From NCBI RefSeq assembly GCF_016591715.1, contig NZ_AP024109.1, positions 3,844,001 through 3,908,000 of the forward strand: a stretch of DNA of 64,000 bases. The letters are read 5' to 3'. The notes under the pieces are model-generated. The model made no database searches. It saw only the letters and a list, made by a program, of their open reading frames with translations, and was not told the origin of the DNA. Made by a program: the position numbers and the translations under genes. The stretch comes from Mesorhizobium sp. J8 (lineage in GTDB: Bacteria > Pseudomonadota > Alphaproteobacteria > Rhizobiales > Rhizobiaceae). This document shows, one piece after another, positions 11,201-18,697 of this stretch; positions within the stretch are counted from its first letter, which is position 1, and every line of letters starts with the position of its first letter.

Positions 11201-11732
11201 CGGCCACCACGATATGGGCGTCGGAAAATCTGGCGCTGGTCAGCCGGACATCGCCGGAAAGCAGCGGCAAGAGGCGCATGCCGAAACGCACCCGCCCGAT
11301 ATCGGCCATCGGCTTGCCGTCGGCCGTCTTCAGGCTGACGTCGTTCACCTGGAGAGCGACGAAGCTCGATCCGTCGAGCGTCAGTCGCGCCGCGCCGACG
11401 GTGACGTTGACATCGACGCCTGCCAGCTTTTCGATGGCGCTCTCCGCCTCGGTCCGAAGCCGTTCCGTGCCGATGCCGGATGCGCCGAGGACATAGACGC
11501 CCGCTGCCGCCAGGAGCACGAGCGCGCAAAGCCCGGCAAACACGCGACCGAGAATGCGAAAGCGCCGCCGCGCCGCCGCGCGGCCAAGCGGCGGCACACT
11601 GCACGCGGACGGAAGCGTCGCCAGGTCGGTGATCTCGTCACGCCTGAACCTGATCTTCTCGTGCTGCGGTTCTTCCTGATCCAAGCAATATTCCGTTGTG
11701 ACGAACTCGTCGTGGACGAATCCCCGCTTCAC
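8268..11732 (-). CDS. Large AsmA/YhdP-like protein (DUF3971)
   Basis: About 1154 residues with an N-terminal cytoplasmic stretch, one membrane anchor (ILGRVFAGLCALVLLAAAGV) and a very long periplasmic part rich in beta-strand repeats. The C-terminal region (GSGYLRLANGLLRGPRIGTT onward) is the AsmA-like domain, with DUF3971-type sequence before it. Members such as YhdP and TamB bridge the periplasm and are implicated in phospholipid transport to the outer membrane. No ATG suits the start, because the first upstream ATG overlaps bcp. A GTG at 11732 is chosen and a TTG at 11684 is possible. It is divergent from bcp and only 11 nt from the convergent end of tyrS. Confidence 0.85.
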   Translation of the reverse strand: MKRGFVHDEFVTTEYCLDQEEPQHEKIRFRRDEITDLATLPSACSVPPLGRAAARRRFRILGRVFAGLCALVLLAAAGVYVLGASGIGTERLRTEAESAIEKLAGVDVNVTVGAARLTLDGSSFVALQVNDVSLKTADGKPMADIGRVRFGMRLLPLLSGDVRLTSARFSDAHIVVAAMPSGGGDWTAALRNADGLVDPEKVSAAVFSGVNDALDAVREDSMRQIDLRNVEFELPDTGPVKRVSVTSATVAQTGTGSMQFSYDAEVDGRHATLIASATRDATARRISSLDANLEIEGPPGGGSSTGTGPATDGAKLGSIALRLSGSEASGDNPSRLAASFSLNGSVLDLDERGLLPTDVDADATLVAGSNKISIDRLLIRSGRSSFDFAGSIGPKPAVAGEEPAYRYDLTSDGSTLAPSESPEPALQFLARIAGIYQPKSRKLVAEQIGVRSGGPGEVLGAATVAFVDNGPPGVSLSLNVHDMPVSHVKQLWPWFSARNARLWVLGNLFGGTVTDANLQFQVVPGRLGNGVPLTGDEVFGRFQIEGSRFDTAGRIPPVRDAVGVVAFHGNDVDIALSSGSVYMPSGRTVAASGGTLTIKNANLPIVVGGLDIDVAGEAPAIAELASYEPINAMRHVGLAPEDLSGTVTGHVRADIPLTKGMDTSKLDWLVSLDYQDLSLAKPFEDQTVTEANGSITVGPKQAVISAKAKLNGIPAELDLVEPLEDDGPARSRKVALVLDDKTRNASMPGLSDLLSGTIKVAIDKSGEGAQQVSADLTNARLDIPWAGWSKGAGIPAKVAFNMAKSGSTTTLSDFDLDGKSFSIDGNLTLVNGALSTARFSKVSLNRGDDVAVSVKRSGKSYAVDVSGASLDARSLIKQFTSDVDTATKGAGNDAVSVSADVASLTGFHDEVLSNLKLEYSAAGSRVNGLNVTAAASSGAAITINNTTGEGGRVLRVKSADAGAILRFLNVYEHMEGGAISLSLSGSANGPMKGQVDARNFYIVNEPKLASIVSTTPAGDTRSLNEAVKGNIDTSRVQFERGFAEIDKGSGYLRLANGLLRGPRIGTTFQGTLYDPNNNMDMTGTFMPVYGLNRIFGELPLFGPLLGNGRDRGLIGVTYRLRGNANKPTLNINPLSVVAPGIFRSIFEYRQQPAQ

Positions 11733-11779
11733 GTTATATCGATGATTTCCCGCGCGTAACCGCAAACAAGGGCATCGAT

Positions 11780-12247
11780 ATGGCTGATCTCCAGGTGGGC
11801 GACGCAGCACCCCCATTCGATCTTCCGCGTGACGGCGGCGGTTCCCTCAGCCTCGCTGCCTTTCTGGGCAAGCCCGTCGTACTCTACTTCTATCCGCAGG
11901 ACGACACCACAGGTTGCACCAACGAGGCGATCGGCTTCTCGCAGTTGAAGCCTGAGTTCGAAAAGGCCGGCGCCGTGGTGATCGGGCTCTCACCCGATAG
12001 CGTGAAGAAACACGACAAATTCAAGGCGAAGCACGATCTCACCGTCGATCTCGTCGCCGACGAGGAGCGCAAGGTGATCGAGGCCTATCATTTGTGGGTC
12101 GAGAAGACGCTGTACGGGCGCAAATATATGGGTGTCGAGCGCGCAACCTTCCTGATCGGCAAGGACGGCCGTATCGCCCGCATCTGGCGCCAGGTTCGCG
12201 TCAAGGGCCATGCCGAGGCCGTGCTGGAAGCCGTTCGCGCGCTCTGA
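11780..12247 (+). CDS. bcp: Peroxiredoxin, Bcp/PrxQ type, single-cysteine variant
   Basis: A 155-residue thiol peroxidase that would reduce H2O2 and organic peroxides. The peroxidatic cysteine is Cys46 in DDTTGCTNEA. E. coli Bcp has its resolving cysteine five residues later, but here that position is Ile51, and Cys46 is the only cysteine in the protein. It should therefore work as a 1-Cys enzyme that needs an external thiol. It is divergent from the AsmA-like gene with a gap of about 47 nt. A two-hairpin repeat lies 23 nt after its stop codon. Confidence 0.95.
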   Translation: MADLQVGDAAPPFDLPRDGGGSLSLAAFLGKPVVLYFYPQDDTTGCTNEAIGFSQLKPEFEKAGAVVIGLSPDSVKKHDKFKAKHDLTVDLVADEERKVIEAYHLWVEKTLYGRKYMGVERATFLIGKDGRIARIWRQVRVKGHAEAVLEAVRAL

Positions 12248-12270
12248 GCGTCGCCAAAGCAATCGACAAT

Positions 12271-12380
12271 TAGATCATGTCTCCCGAAAGTGGGAACCGG
12301 TTTCGGGATAAAGACATGCACAAAATCAAGAATCTAAAGCGCATGGAGCGAATCTGAAAGATCGCGACGCGCTTTAGAGC
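12271..12380. repeat. Family A composite palindromic repeat (two hairpins)
   Basis: The first hairpin has arms cccgaaa and tttcggg around gtgggaacc, with outer arms catgtct and agacatg. The second has perfect 9-nt arms ctaaagcgc (12334-12342) and gcgctttag (12369-12377). It lies between the convergent bcp and acetyltransferase genes, where it could also act as a transcription stop. Related copies are at 22422 and 25999. Confidence 0.8.
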
Positions 12381-12382
12381 CG

Positions 12383-13519
12383 TTACTCGTCAGGTGCCTC
12401 GGCCTTCGGCTGCCGCCGCGCCCTCCAGGATTTCGAACGATGGCTCATCTGATCGGCCAGCGCGGCAAGATGGCCACGCAAGCCGCGCGCGCCCATCATG
12501 GACGACAGCGTGACTGATTGCGTGGCGAAGCGCCGCTTGAAATCCTCGCCGCCGCATAGAAAATCAATCGTGGCAAGGCCGCGGTCGAACGACCATTGGA
12601 TATAGTCCATCATCAGTACCATACCCGGCGAGGCGCGCTCGTATTCGGGATCATAGGTGGTGACGAAAGCCATCATCGTGCCGTGCTGCTCGAAATTGAT
12701 CGAGACGGCGACGATCGTGTCGTCAAGCTCCAGCACGAAGATGCGCAACAGCCCGAGGTCGGCCAGCACCGAAATAAGCGCGGCAAGAACCGGCGAGCCC
12801 TTGTCGAACAGATCCGAGGCACGACCATGGCGGGCGAGCCAGAGGCGCTTCAGCGCCGCGACACGCTCGAGCACCGGCTCGCGCGGGTCCTCCGCATCCA
12901 GCAGCCGGAAACGCAATGCACCGCTTTCTTCCATGAACTTGCGGCCGCGACGATAGTTCTGCCGGCCCTTCTTGGACAACGTCTCGAACCATTCCGCCCC
13001 ACACTGCCACGAGCCGGCGACACGATAGCTGAGTTCAGTGCGGTGGTTGGGCCGAAGCGCCTTGCCGTGAGCCGGTTTCAGCAGGGCATGAACACCGGCA
13101 TCCGGCAGCAAGCGGTTGAGATAGATCAGGTCGAAGCCACCCTGGCCAAAAACATACTGCCAGAGGCGGGAGATCGCCCGCGGGTCGCTGTCAGGTGCAA
13201 CCAGCGCGTCGCCATAGTCACTGTGATCCTTCGCCGCCCATTCGAGGATGCGGATGCCGGAACGCCTGAAGGTCGCGAGCGCTATCACCCCATCGAGCCG
13301 TTCGCCGTTCCAGGCAAGCCCAATCCTGAGCGCGCGCCGCTCCTGCTGCGGGGTGGTGCGCCACCAGGCCGCGATCCAGTCCGGGTGCTGGAAGACAAGC
13401 CCGCCAGCCCGCTGCCAGAGCGCGGCCCAGGCCGGTGCGATCTCGGCCAGGCGGGCCGCCGTTGTCACGACTTCGAAGGTGCGTGTCCGCGGGATTGCGA
13501 GCACAACGGGAGCGTTCAT
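12383..13519 (-). CDS. FemAB/CelD-like GNAT acyltransferase
   Basis: A 378-residue protein starting MNAPVVLAIPRTRTF. The middle and C-terminal part (about 150-330), including KGRQNYRRGRKFMEE and the segment DFLCGGEDFKRRFA, matches the BioF2-like/GNAT_6 acetyltransferase domain found in proteins annotated as CelD. Such enzymes acylate sugars or envelope components, but this substrate is unknown. The start codon overlaps the stop of the upstream sterol desaturase gene (ATGA), so the two are translationally coupled. No signal peptide is seen. Confidence 0.82.
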   Translation of the reverse strand: MNAPVVLAIPRTRTFEVVTTAARLAEIAPAWAALWQRAGGLVFQHPDWIAAWWRTTPQQERRALRIGLAWNGERLDGVIALATFRRSGIRILEWAAKDHSDYGDALVAPDSDPRAISRLWQYVFGQGGFDLIYLNRLLPDAGVHALLKPAHGKALRPNHRTELSYRVAGSWQCGAEWFETLSKKGRQNYRRGRKFMEESGALRFRLLDAEDPREPVLERVAALKRLWLARHGRASDLFDKGSPVLAALISVLADLGLLRIFVLELDDTIVAVSINFEQHGTMMAFVTTYDPEYERASPGMVLMMDYIQWSFDRGLATIDFLCGGEDFKRRFATQSVTLSSMMGARGLRGHLAALADQMSHRSKSWRARRQPKAEAPDE

Positions 13520-14625
13520 GGCCGTGTCCCCTCCGAGGCTCGCGAGGCGCGTGACCGCGGCTTTCCGGGCCGGATGCGCTTGGCGATATGTCCCCACATC
13601 CGCTTCAGCGGCATGACGTAAAGGCCTGCGAGCGACTGATAGTCGCGCACATCGCGGTCGACCAGCCCGAACTTGAAGTCCTCGTCGGGGCTCGGCACAC
13701 ACAATGTTCCGAAGAGCCGGTCCCAGAACGAGAAGAGCAGCCCGAAGTTCTTGTCGTAGTGGCGCGGATCGACGCTGTGATGCAGCTGATGCCAGTGAGG
13801 ACACAGGATCAAGTTGTTGAGCGGGCCGAACGAGATTTTGAAATGCGTGTGCCTGACGAAATCCATCATCAGGATGTTACGCATGACATAGACGTTGACG
13901 CCAAAAACGGTCAGTTCGACAAGGTTCAGCGAAATCAGCGACCAGATGCCGAAGCAGAACCCCACGATGATGCCGTCCCAAGCTCGGTTCATCAACTCGT
14001 CGAGCGGATGGACCCGGTCCTTGGTGATCCCGACCATCACCTCGGCCGAGTGATGCACCTTGTGCAGTTCCCAAAGCAGCGGATAGCGATGCTGGGCGAC
14101 GTGATAGAGATAGTAGGAAATGTCGTAGGCCAGGAGCATGGTGACGGTGAAGATCAGAACCGTCACCGGCCCTGCCGGCCCCTCGGTCAGAGGCGGCTGG
14201 AAGTGAAACAGTGTCGAAAACAGCCAGTTGGTCCCGTACCCCACCACCGTGACGAAGACGATTCCGGCTGGCAGCATCAGGAAAGGCATCAGGGCCTTCT
14301 TCGTGACCCAGAACAGCAGGTCGGCCTTGGCGGAAGGATGGGTGATGACCTCACGCGGGATGGCGAACTCGAAAAACTCCTTCCAGCTCTTCTCCTCAGC
14401 CGTCCGCCAATAGGCCACAAGCGCGCTGACAAAGGCAGTCAGCAGCAAAAGCCCGGTCGCCAGCAGACTGGTGCCCGAAATCTTGTGAAGGATATTGCCA
14501 ACCAGATCGCCCAGCATTCCCACCGCCACGGTGAATCCCAAATACCAACACGCCTTTACTCGAAAAACGTCAACTAAACGCAATCGAAGACAGTTAAGAA
14601 ACCCGAGCCTTACTCCGCGAGCCAC
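13516..14625 (-). CDS. Sterol desaturase / fatty acid hydroxylase family membrane protein
   Basis: A di-iron membrane oxygenase of about 369 residues. Several hydrophobic segments surround the histidine clusters YHVAQHRYP, HKVHHS, RHTHF and HQLHH. This spacing is that of the fatty acid hydroxylase superfamily, whose members oxidise sterols, carotenoids or acyl chains. A GTG at 14625 with AGGAG five nucleotides upstream is the preferred start. A longer frame reaching 14748 lacks a ribosome site. It is the first gene of a coupled pair with the acyltransferase, which hints at modification of an acylated lipid (inference). Confidence 0.85.
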   Translation of the reverse strand: MARGVRLGFLNCLRLRLVDVFRVKACWYLGFTVAVGMLGDLVGNILHKISGTSLLATGLLLLTAFVSALVAYWRTAEEKSWKEFFEFAIPREVITHPSAKADLLFWVTKKALMPFLMLPAGIVFVTVVGYGTNWLFSTLFHFQPPLTEGPAGPVTVLIFTVTMLLAYDISYYLYHVAQHRYPLLWELHKVHHSAEVMVGITKDRVHPLDELMNRAWDGIIVGFCFGIWSLISLNLVELTVFGVNVYVMRNILMMDFVRHTHFKISFGPLNNLILCPHWHQLHHSVDPRHYDKNFGLLFSFWDRLFGTLCVPSPDEDFKFGLVDRDVRDYQSLAGLYVMPLKRMWGHIAKRIRPGKPRSRASRASEGTRP

Positions 14626-14814
14626 GGCTGCTCCTGGCAGAACATTGGTGTTCGTCGCCAAGGCGACATGGCGTCCGCGCCCTTTGGATTTTCGCGCAAC
14701 CTCGCGCCCGCGCTGCGTGCATCCGGCGTCGCGCGGCCGGCACGGCAAGCCTTTGTTAACCCTAATAATGTGTAATCAGGCTTGTCGTTGGTCCCGTAAC
14801 GAAAGCTTGGTCCC

Positions 14815-16095
14815 GTGAACGCAACCGGTCAGTCCGCTGTCTTCGGCAGGCGCAAGGAACCGCACACGGTGATCATCGCCCGGGGCAACGAAATAAGGCA
14901 TTTCACCATCCGCCCCTGGCTGGCCGCCTTCATCGGCTCCGCCCTGGCGGCGATCGCCATCGGCTATTTGCTCGCCACGTCCTATCTGGTGCTGCGCGAC
15001 GACTTGATCGGCGCCACGACGGCCAGGCAGGCACGCATGCAGCAGGCCTATGAGGATCGCATCTCGGCGCTGCGCGCCCAGGTCGACCGCATCACCAGCC
15101 GCCAGCTTCTCGACCAGCAGCTGATGGAAACCAAGGTCAGCGAGCTCCTGGCCAGGCAGACCCAGCTCAGCGAGCGCCACGGACGGCTCGGCCCGATCCT
15201 CGAACGCGCCGAGAACGAGGTCGGCGACGCGCCTGCGGCGAGCGCGGCGACGCCCAAACCCGACGAACACGCCGCGGTCACCGGCAGCCTTTCGCAGGCG
15301 CCAACCTACTCCGTCGCATCCTTGGGCGCCGGCGACACCAGGCCCTTCTCACTCTGGTCGACGAGGTCCGATCCGCTCGATGGCGAAACGGCCGCAGATC
15401 GTGCCGACAAGCTGTTCGTTTCGATCAATGCCTCGCTGAAGGCCATAGAGAACCAGCAGCTTTCACGCATCACCACGCTGGCCGACAACGCCTACAAGAA
15501 TGCGGATGGAATCGTACAGGCGCTGGAAGCGACGGGCCTGCCGGTCGACAGCGAGCTCGACAAGGGCGATGTCGGCGGCCCGCTGGTTCCGCTCGATCCC
15601 TCGATGGCTTTCGACAGCAAGGTCAAGGAATTGGACGAAGCGCTCGACGCGCTCGACCAGGTCAAGAAGGAGGCGCGCAAGCTGCCCCTCGCCAACCCCG
15701 CCCCGGGCCATGCGGTGACCAGTCCGTTCGGCGTGCGCACCGACCCCATCCTTGGCAGCGCTGCCCTGCATACGGGCATGGATTTCAGGGCGCCGATCGG
15801 CATGCCGGCCAAGGTCACGGCCGCCGGCACCGTTACCAGGGCCGGCTGGGCCGGCGGCTACGGCCGCATGGTCGAGGTCGACCACGGCAACGGCTTTGCC
15901 ACACGCTACGGGCATCTGAGCGAGATCGACGTCACCGTCGGCCAGAAGCTCGCCGCCGGCGACGTCATCGGCAAGACCGGCAGCAGCGGCCGCTCGACGG
16001 GTCCGCACCTACACTATGAAGTGCGCCACGATGGCGAAGCGGTCGACCCGCTGCGCTTCCTCACCGTCGGCAAGAAGGTCGCGCAATATCTTTGA
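14815..16095 (+). CDS. M23-family peptidase with N-terminal membrane anchor and coiled coil
   Basis: A 426-residue envelope protein starting at a GTG. One membrane segment (about 38-60, WLAAFIGSALAAIAIGYLLA) is followed by a coiled-coil stretch rich in Ala, Gln and Arg (about 65-140) and a linker. The C-terminal LytM/M23 domain (about 300-410) has zinc-site residues in HTGMDF and HLHYEVR plus the RYGHL motif. Such proteins cleave peptidoglycan cross-bridges or, like EnvC, activate amidases. The active-site histidines look intact. It is transcribed divergently from the desaturase gene and convergently to the M20 gene. Confidence 0.92.
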   Translation: MNATGQSAVFGRRKEPHTVIIARGNEIRHFTIRPWLAAFIGSALAAIAIGYLLATSYLVLRDDLIGATTARQARMQQAYEDRISALRAQVDRITSRQLLDQQLMETKVSELLARQTQLSERHGRLGPILERAENEVGDAPAASAATPKPDEHAAVTGSLSQAPTYSVASLGAGDTRPFSLWSTRSDPLDGETAADRADKLFVSINASLKAIENQQLSRITTLADNAYKNADGIVQALEATGLPVDSELDKGDVGGPLVPLDPSMAFDSKVKELDEALDALDQVKKEARKLPLANPAPGHAVTSPFGVRTDPILGSAALHTGMDFRAPIGMPAKVTAAGTVTRAGWAGGYGRMVEVDHGNGFATRYGHLSEIDVTVGQKLAAGDVIGKTGSSGRSTGPHLHYEVRHDGEAVDPLRFLTVGKKVAQYL

Positions 16096-16122
16096 CCGGC
16101 TGAACCGGCGCCCGCGGCTTCG

Positions 16123-17349
16123 CTAAGCGCTGGGATCGTCCTGCCCGGCCAGGTACATCGTTGCCGCCGAAACCAAAGTAAGGACGCCGTTCTTCAACGC
16201 GGCCTCGTCGACGCGGAACCTGGCGTGGTGCAGCGGATAGACCGATCCGGCCTCCTCGTTGCGGATCCCGAGCCGGAAATACACCGACGGGCGTTTCTCG
16301 CTGTAATAGCCAAAGTCGTCGGCAATGCTCCATCCGGGCATATTGAGCGCATTGTCCGCGCCGACGCTGGCCTTGGCGCCGGCCATGATCAGAGCCGCCA
16401 TCCCGGCATCGTTGACGACGCCGGGTTCGCCGCGGTGGATGTCGATCTTTACGCCTGCGCCATGGCTTGCAGCTATTCCTTCAAGCACCTCGCGAAGCCG
16501 GCGCCAGGCGCGCTCGCGAGTGGCGTCGCTGCCGCTGCGTATTGTGCCTTTGAATGCGACCTTGCCGGCGGTCACATTGTAGGCGTTGCCGCCATTGATG
16601 GTGGTGACCGAGATGACCAGCGGATCAAAAGGATCGGTCTCGCGCGAGACGATCTTCTGCAGCTCGCTCACCATGGAGCAGGCGACGGTCAGCGCATCGA
16701 CACCTTCGTAAGGTTTTGCCGCATGCGCCGCCGAACCGGTGACCAGCACATCGAACGTGTCGCACGCCAAGGTGTAGGGACCGGCACCGACTGCGACCTT
16801 TCCGGATGGCGTATAAGGATCGACATGGACGCAGATGGCGGCGTCGACATCGTCAAGCAGCCCCTCCTCCACCACTCGCTTGCCGCCTGAGGGTTCATCT
16901 TCCTCGGCCGGTTGGAAGATCAGGCGGACGGTTCCGCCGAAACTGTCGCGCGAGCGATTGAGATGCGCGGCCACCGCAAAGCCCATCGCGGCATGGGCAT
17001 CGTGACCGCAGGCATGCATCACGCCTGGATTTTCCGACGCAAAGTCGACGCCGGACTCTTCTTCGATCGGCAAGGCGTCGATGTCGGCGCGAATAGCCAC
17101 CTTGCGGTTCGAGGGCCGGCCGGTGCCGACGATATCGACGGCAAGCCCATAGCCGGCGATGTCGCGAATGTCCGCAATCCCCTGCCCGGCAAGCATCTCG
17201 CGCAAATAGCGCTGCGTGCCCGCCTCGCGGTTCGAGAGCTCGGGATGGCGGTGCAGATGGCGGCGGATCTCGATCATCCGATCGAGAATTCCGGCATCGA
17301 TGTCGGGAATGGTATCGCTCGCCGAAGACGGCCGGTCAGGATTTGACAT
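16123..17349 (-). CDS. M20D-family amidohydrolase (hippurate-hydrolase-like)
   Basis: A 408-residue metal-dependent hydrolase of the IAA-amino acid/hippurate hydrolase group. The segment MHACGHDAHAAMG (about 110-122) and the acidic FQPAEEDEPSGG segment supply zinc ligands. A lid/dimerisation domain sits in the middle (about 190-300). These enzymes cleave N-acyl amino acids and related amides. Its start overlaps the end of the upstream M24 gene by 14 nt, so the two are coupled. Together with the divergent oxidase and ABC genes it points to uptake and stepwise hydrolysis of an amide-containing compound, whose identity is unknown. Confidence 0.9.
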   Translation of the reverse strand: MSNPDRPSSASDTIPDIDAGILDRMIEIRRHLHRHPELSNREAGTQRYLREMLAGQGIADIRDIAGYGLAVDIVGTGRPSNRKVAIRADIDALPIEEESGVDFASENPGVMHACGHDAHAAMGFAVAAHLNRSRDSFGGTVRLIFQPAEEDEPSGGKRVVEEGLLDDVDAAICVHVDPYTPSGKVAVGAGPYTLACDTFDVLVTGSAAHAAKPYEGVDALTVACSMVSELQKIVSRETDPFDPLVISVTTINGGNAYNVTAGKVAFKGTIRSGSDATRERAWRRLREVLEGIAASHGAGVKIDIHRGEPGVVNDAGMAALIMAGAKASVGADNALNMPGWSIADDFGYYSEKRPSVYFRLGIRNEEAGSVYPLHHARFRVDEAALKNGVLTLVSAATMYLAGQDDPSA

Positions 17350-18514
17350 GAATGTCCCGCGGGAACTTCGTGAGCGTCTCGTTGCCGGCTTCGGTCACCA
17401 GGATGGTCTCGCTGACCTCGATGCCCCAACCATCCATCCACATGCCCAGGATGGAATGAACGACATTGCCGGGTTGAAGCACCGTCTTGTCGCCGGGCCT
17501 CAGGCTGATCGTGTGCTCGCCCCAATCCGGCGGATAGGCGACGCCGATGGAATAGCCGATGCGCGACTCCTTCTTCAGCCCGTGACGCTCTATGACCTTG
17601 CGCCAGGCGGCTTCGACCGCCTCCGCCGTCGTGCCCGGATGGGCGGTGTCGAGCACCGCATCCATGCCCTCGATCACTGCCTTTGCCGTATCCGCGACGC
17701 GGGTCGGCATCCTGCCGAGTTGCATCGTCCTGGCGAGCCCCGCCGCATAGCGACGGCAGACGCCGGCAAGCTCGAGCGCGATCGTTTCGTCCTTCCCGAA
17801 CCGCCGGTCGCTCCACATGATGTGCGGCGCGGACGCGTTTTCGCCGCCCAGGATCGTCGGCGGCAGCGCCGTGATGTCGCCGGCGAAATCCGGGCTGCCG
17901 GCGATCTGCGCCGCCTGGATGGAAGCAATCGCGTCGCACTCGCGCACACCCGGCGCGATGACTTCGTAAGCCCGCGCGACCGCCGCTTCGGCCAGCCTCG
18001 ATGCGTTGCGCAGATAGGCGATTTCCGGCGCCGACTTCACCGCGCGGATCCAGTTCACGAGCAGATCGGCATCGTGCCATTTTGCATTGGGCAGCCCGGC
18101 GACGAGCCGTACATGGGCCTTCGGCGAGAAATAATAGGCTTCGAGCTCGATGCCGATGTTGCGGCTTCCCCATCCCTTGGCGACGATCCATGCCGCGATC
18201 CAGTCCATGGGATGACGATCGGCGCGCTGAACATGGTCCTCGGGGAAGCCGACGACGTTTTCCGGCTTCATCCAGGCCGTCAGCAAGCCGCCCGCCGCAT
18301 CCATGGCCCGGCCGATCCAGACCGGCTCGGCATCTTCGATGGGAACAAGCACGACCTGCGGCGTGTAGAACGACCAGCCGTCATAACCGGTGATGTAATG
18401 CTGGTTGGCGACGTCGTTGACGATCAGGAGTTCGATGCCGCGCTTGGCCATCTCGGCGCGGATTTTTCCGAGCCGCTGCTGGTATTCTTCGCGGGCAAAA
18501 GGCAGTTCAATCAT
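17336..18514 (-). CDS. M24-family hydrolase, DoeA (ectoine hydrolase)/creatinase-like
   Basis: A 392-residue pita-bread-fold protein with an N-terminal creatinase-like domain (about 1-155) and a C-terminal M24 domain. From memory, several blocks resemble the ectoine hydrolase DoeA/EutD: ITGYDGWSFYTPQ, HPMDWIAAW, APHIMWSD, VAYPPDWGEHTISLRPGD and MDGWGIEVSETILV. The aspartate and histidine metal ligands of true M24 peptidases are not evident: the usual Asp positions read ELAG and AAGLARTM, and the HGIG-type histidine reads GYSIG. A metal-independent hydrolase of a small C-N compound is therefore more likely than a peptidase. It is coupled to the M20 gene. The substrate is not proven. Confidence 0.82.
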   Translation of the reverse strand: MIELPFAREEYQQRLGKIRAEMAKRGIELLIVNDVANQHYITGYDGWSFYTPQVVLVPIEDAEPVWIGRAMDAAGGLLTAWMKPENVVGFPEDHVQRADRHPMDWIAAWIVAKGWGSRNIGIELEAYYFSPKAHVRLVAGLPNAKWHDADLLVNWIRAVKSAPEIAYLRNASRLAEAAVARAYEVIAPGVRECDAIASIQAAQIAGSPDFAGDITALPPTILGGENASAPHIMWSDRRFGKDETIALELAGVCRRYAAGLARTMQLGRMPTRVADTAKAVIEGMDAVLDTAHPGTTAEAVEAAWRKVIERHGLKKESRIGYSIGVAYPPDWGEHTISLRPGDKTVLQPGNVVHSILGMWMDGWGIEVSETILVTEAGNETLTKFPRDIHVKS

Positions 18515-18661
18515 CTTTTCTCCTCACCGGATCGATCTGGTCGGGACAAAGCCCTGCCGTCCACCATTGCGGTGGTTTTGACCGGCGACAATCGGCCAGG
18601 ACGATGCATGGGCAGGGCCTAGCCGAACGGGGCAGCGATTGACTCGAAGCAAGTTGTAGGA

Positions 18662-18673
18662 TGATATGTATCA
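18662..18673. promoter_or_regulatory. Probable operator for the divergent cluster: TGATA-N2-TATCA
   Basis: The perfect inverted repeat tgatatgtatca lies 25 nt before the oxidase start and about 150 nt before the M24 start, in the shared regulatory region. Five-base arms of this kind suit an FCD-type GntR dimer such as the one encoded at 20131. The pairing of regulator and site is inference. Confidence 0.4.
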
Positions 18674-18697
18674 CCCGATATCCAGACATGAACCTTC

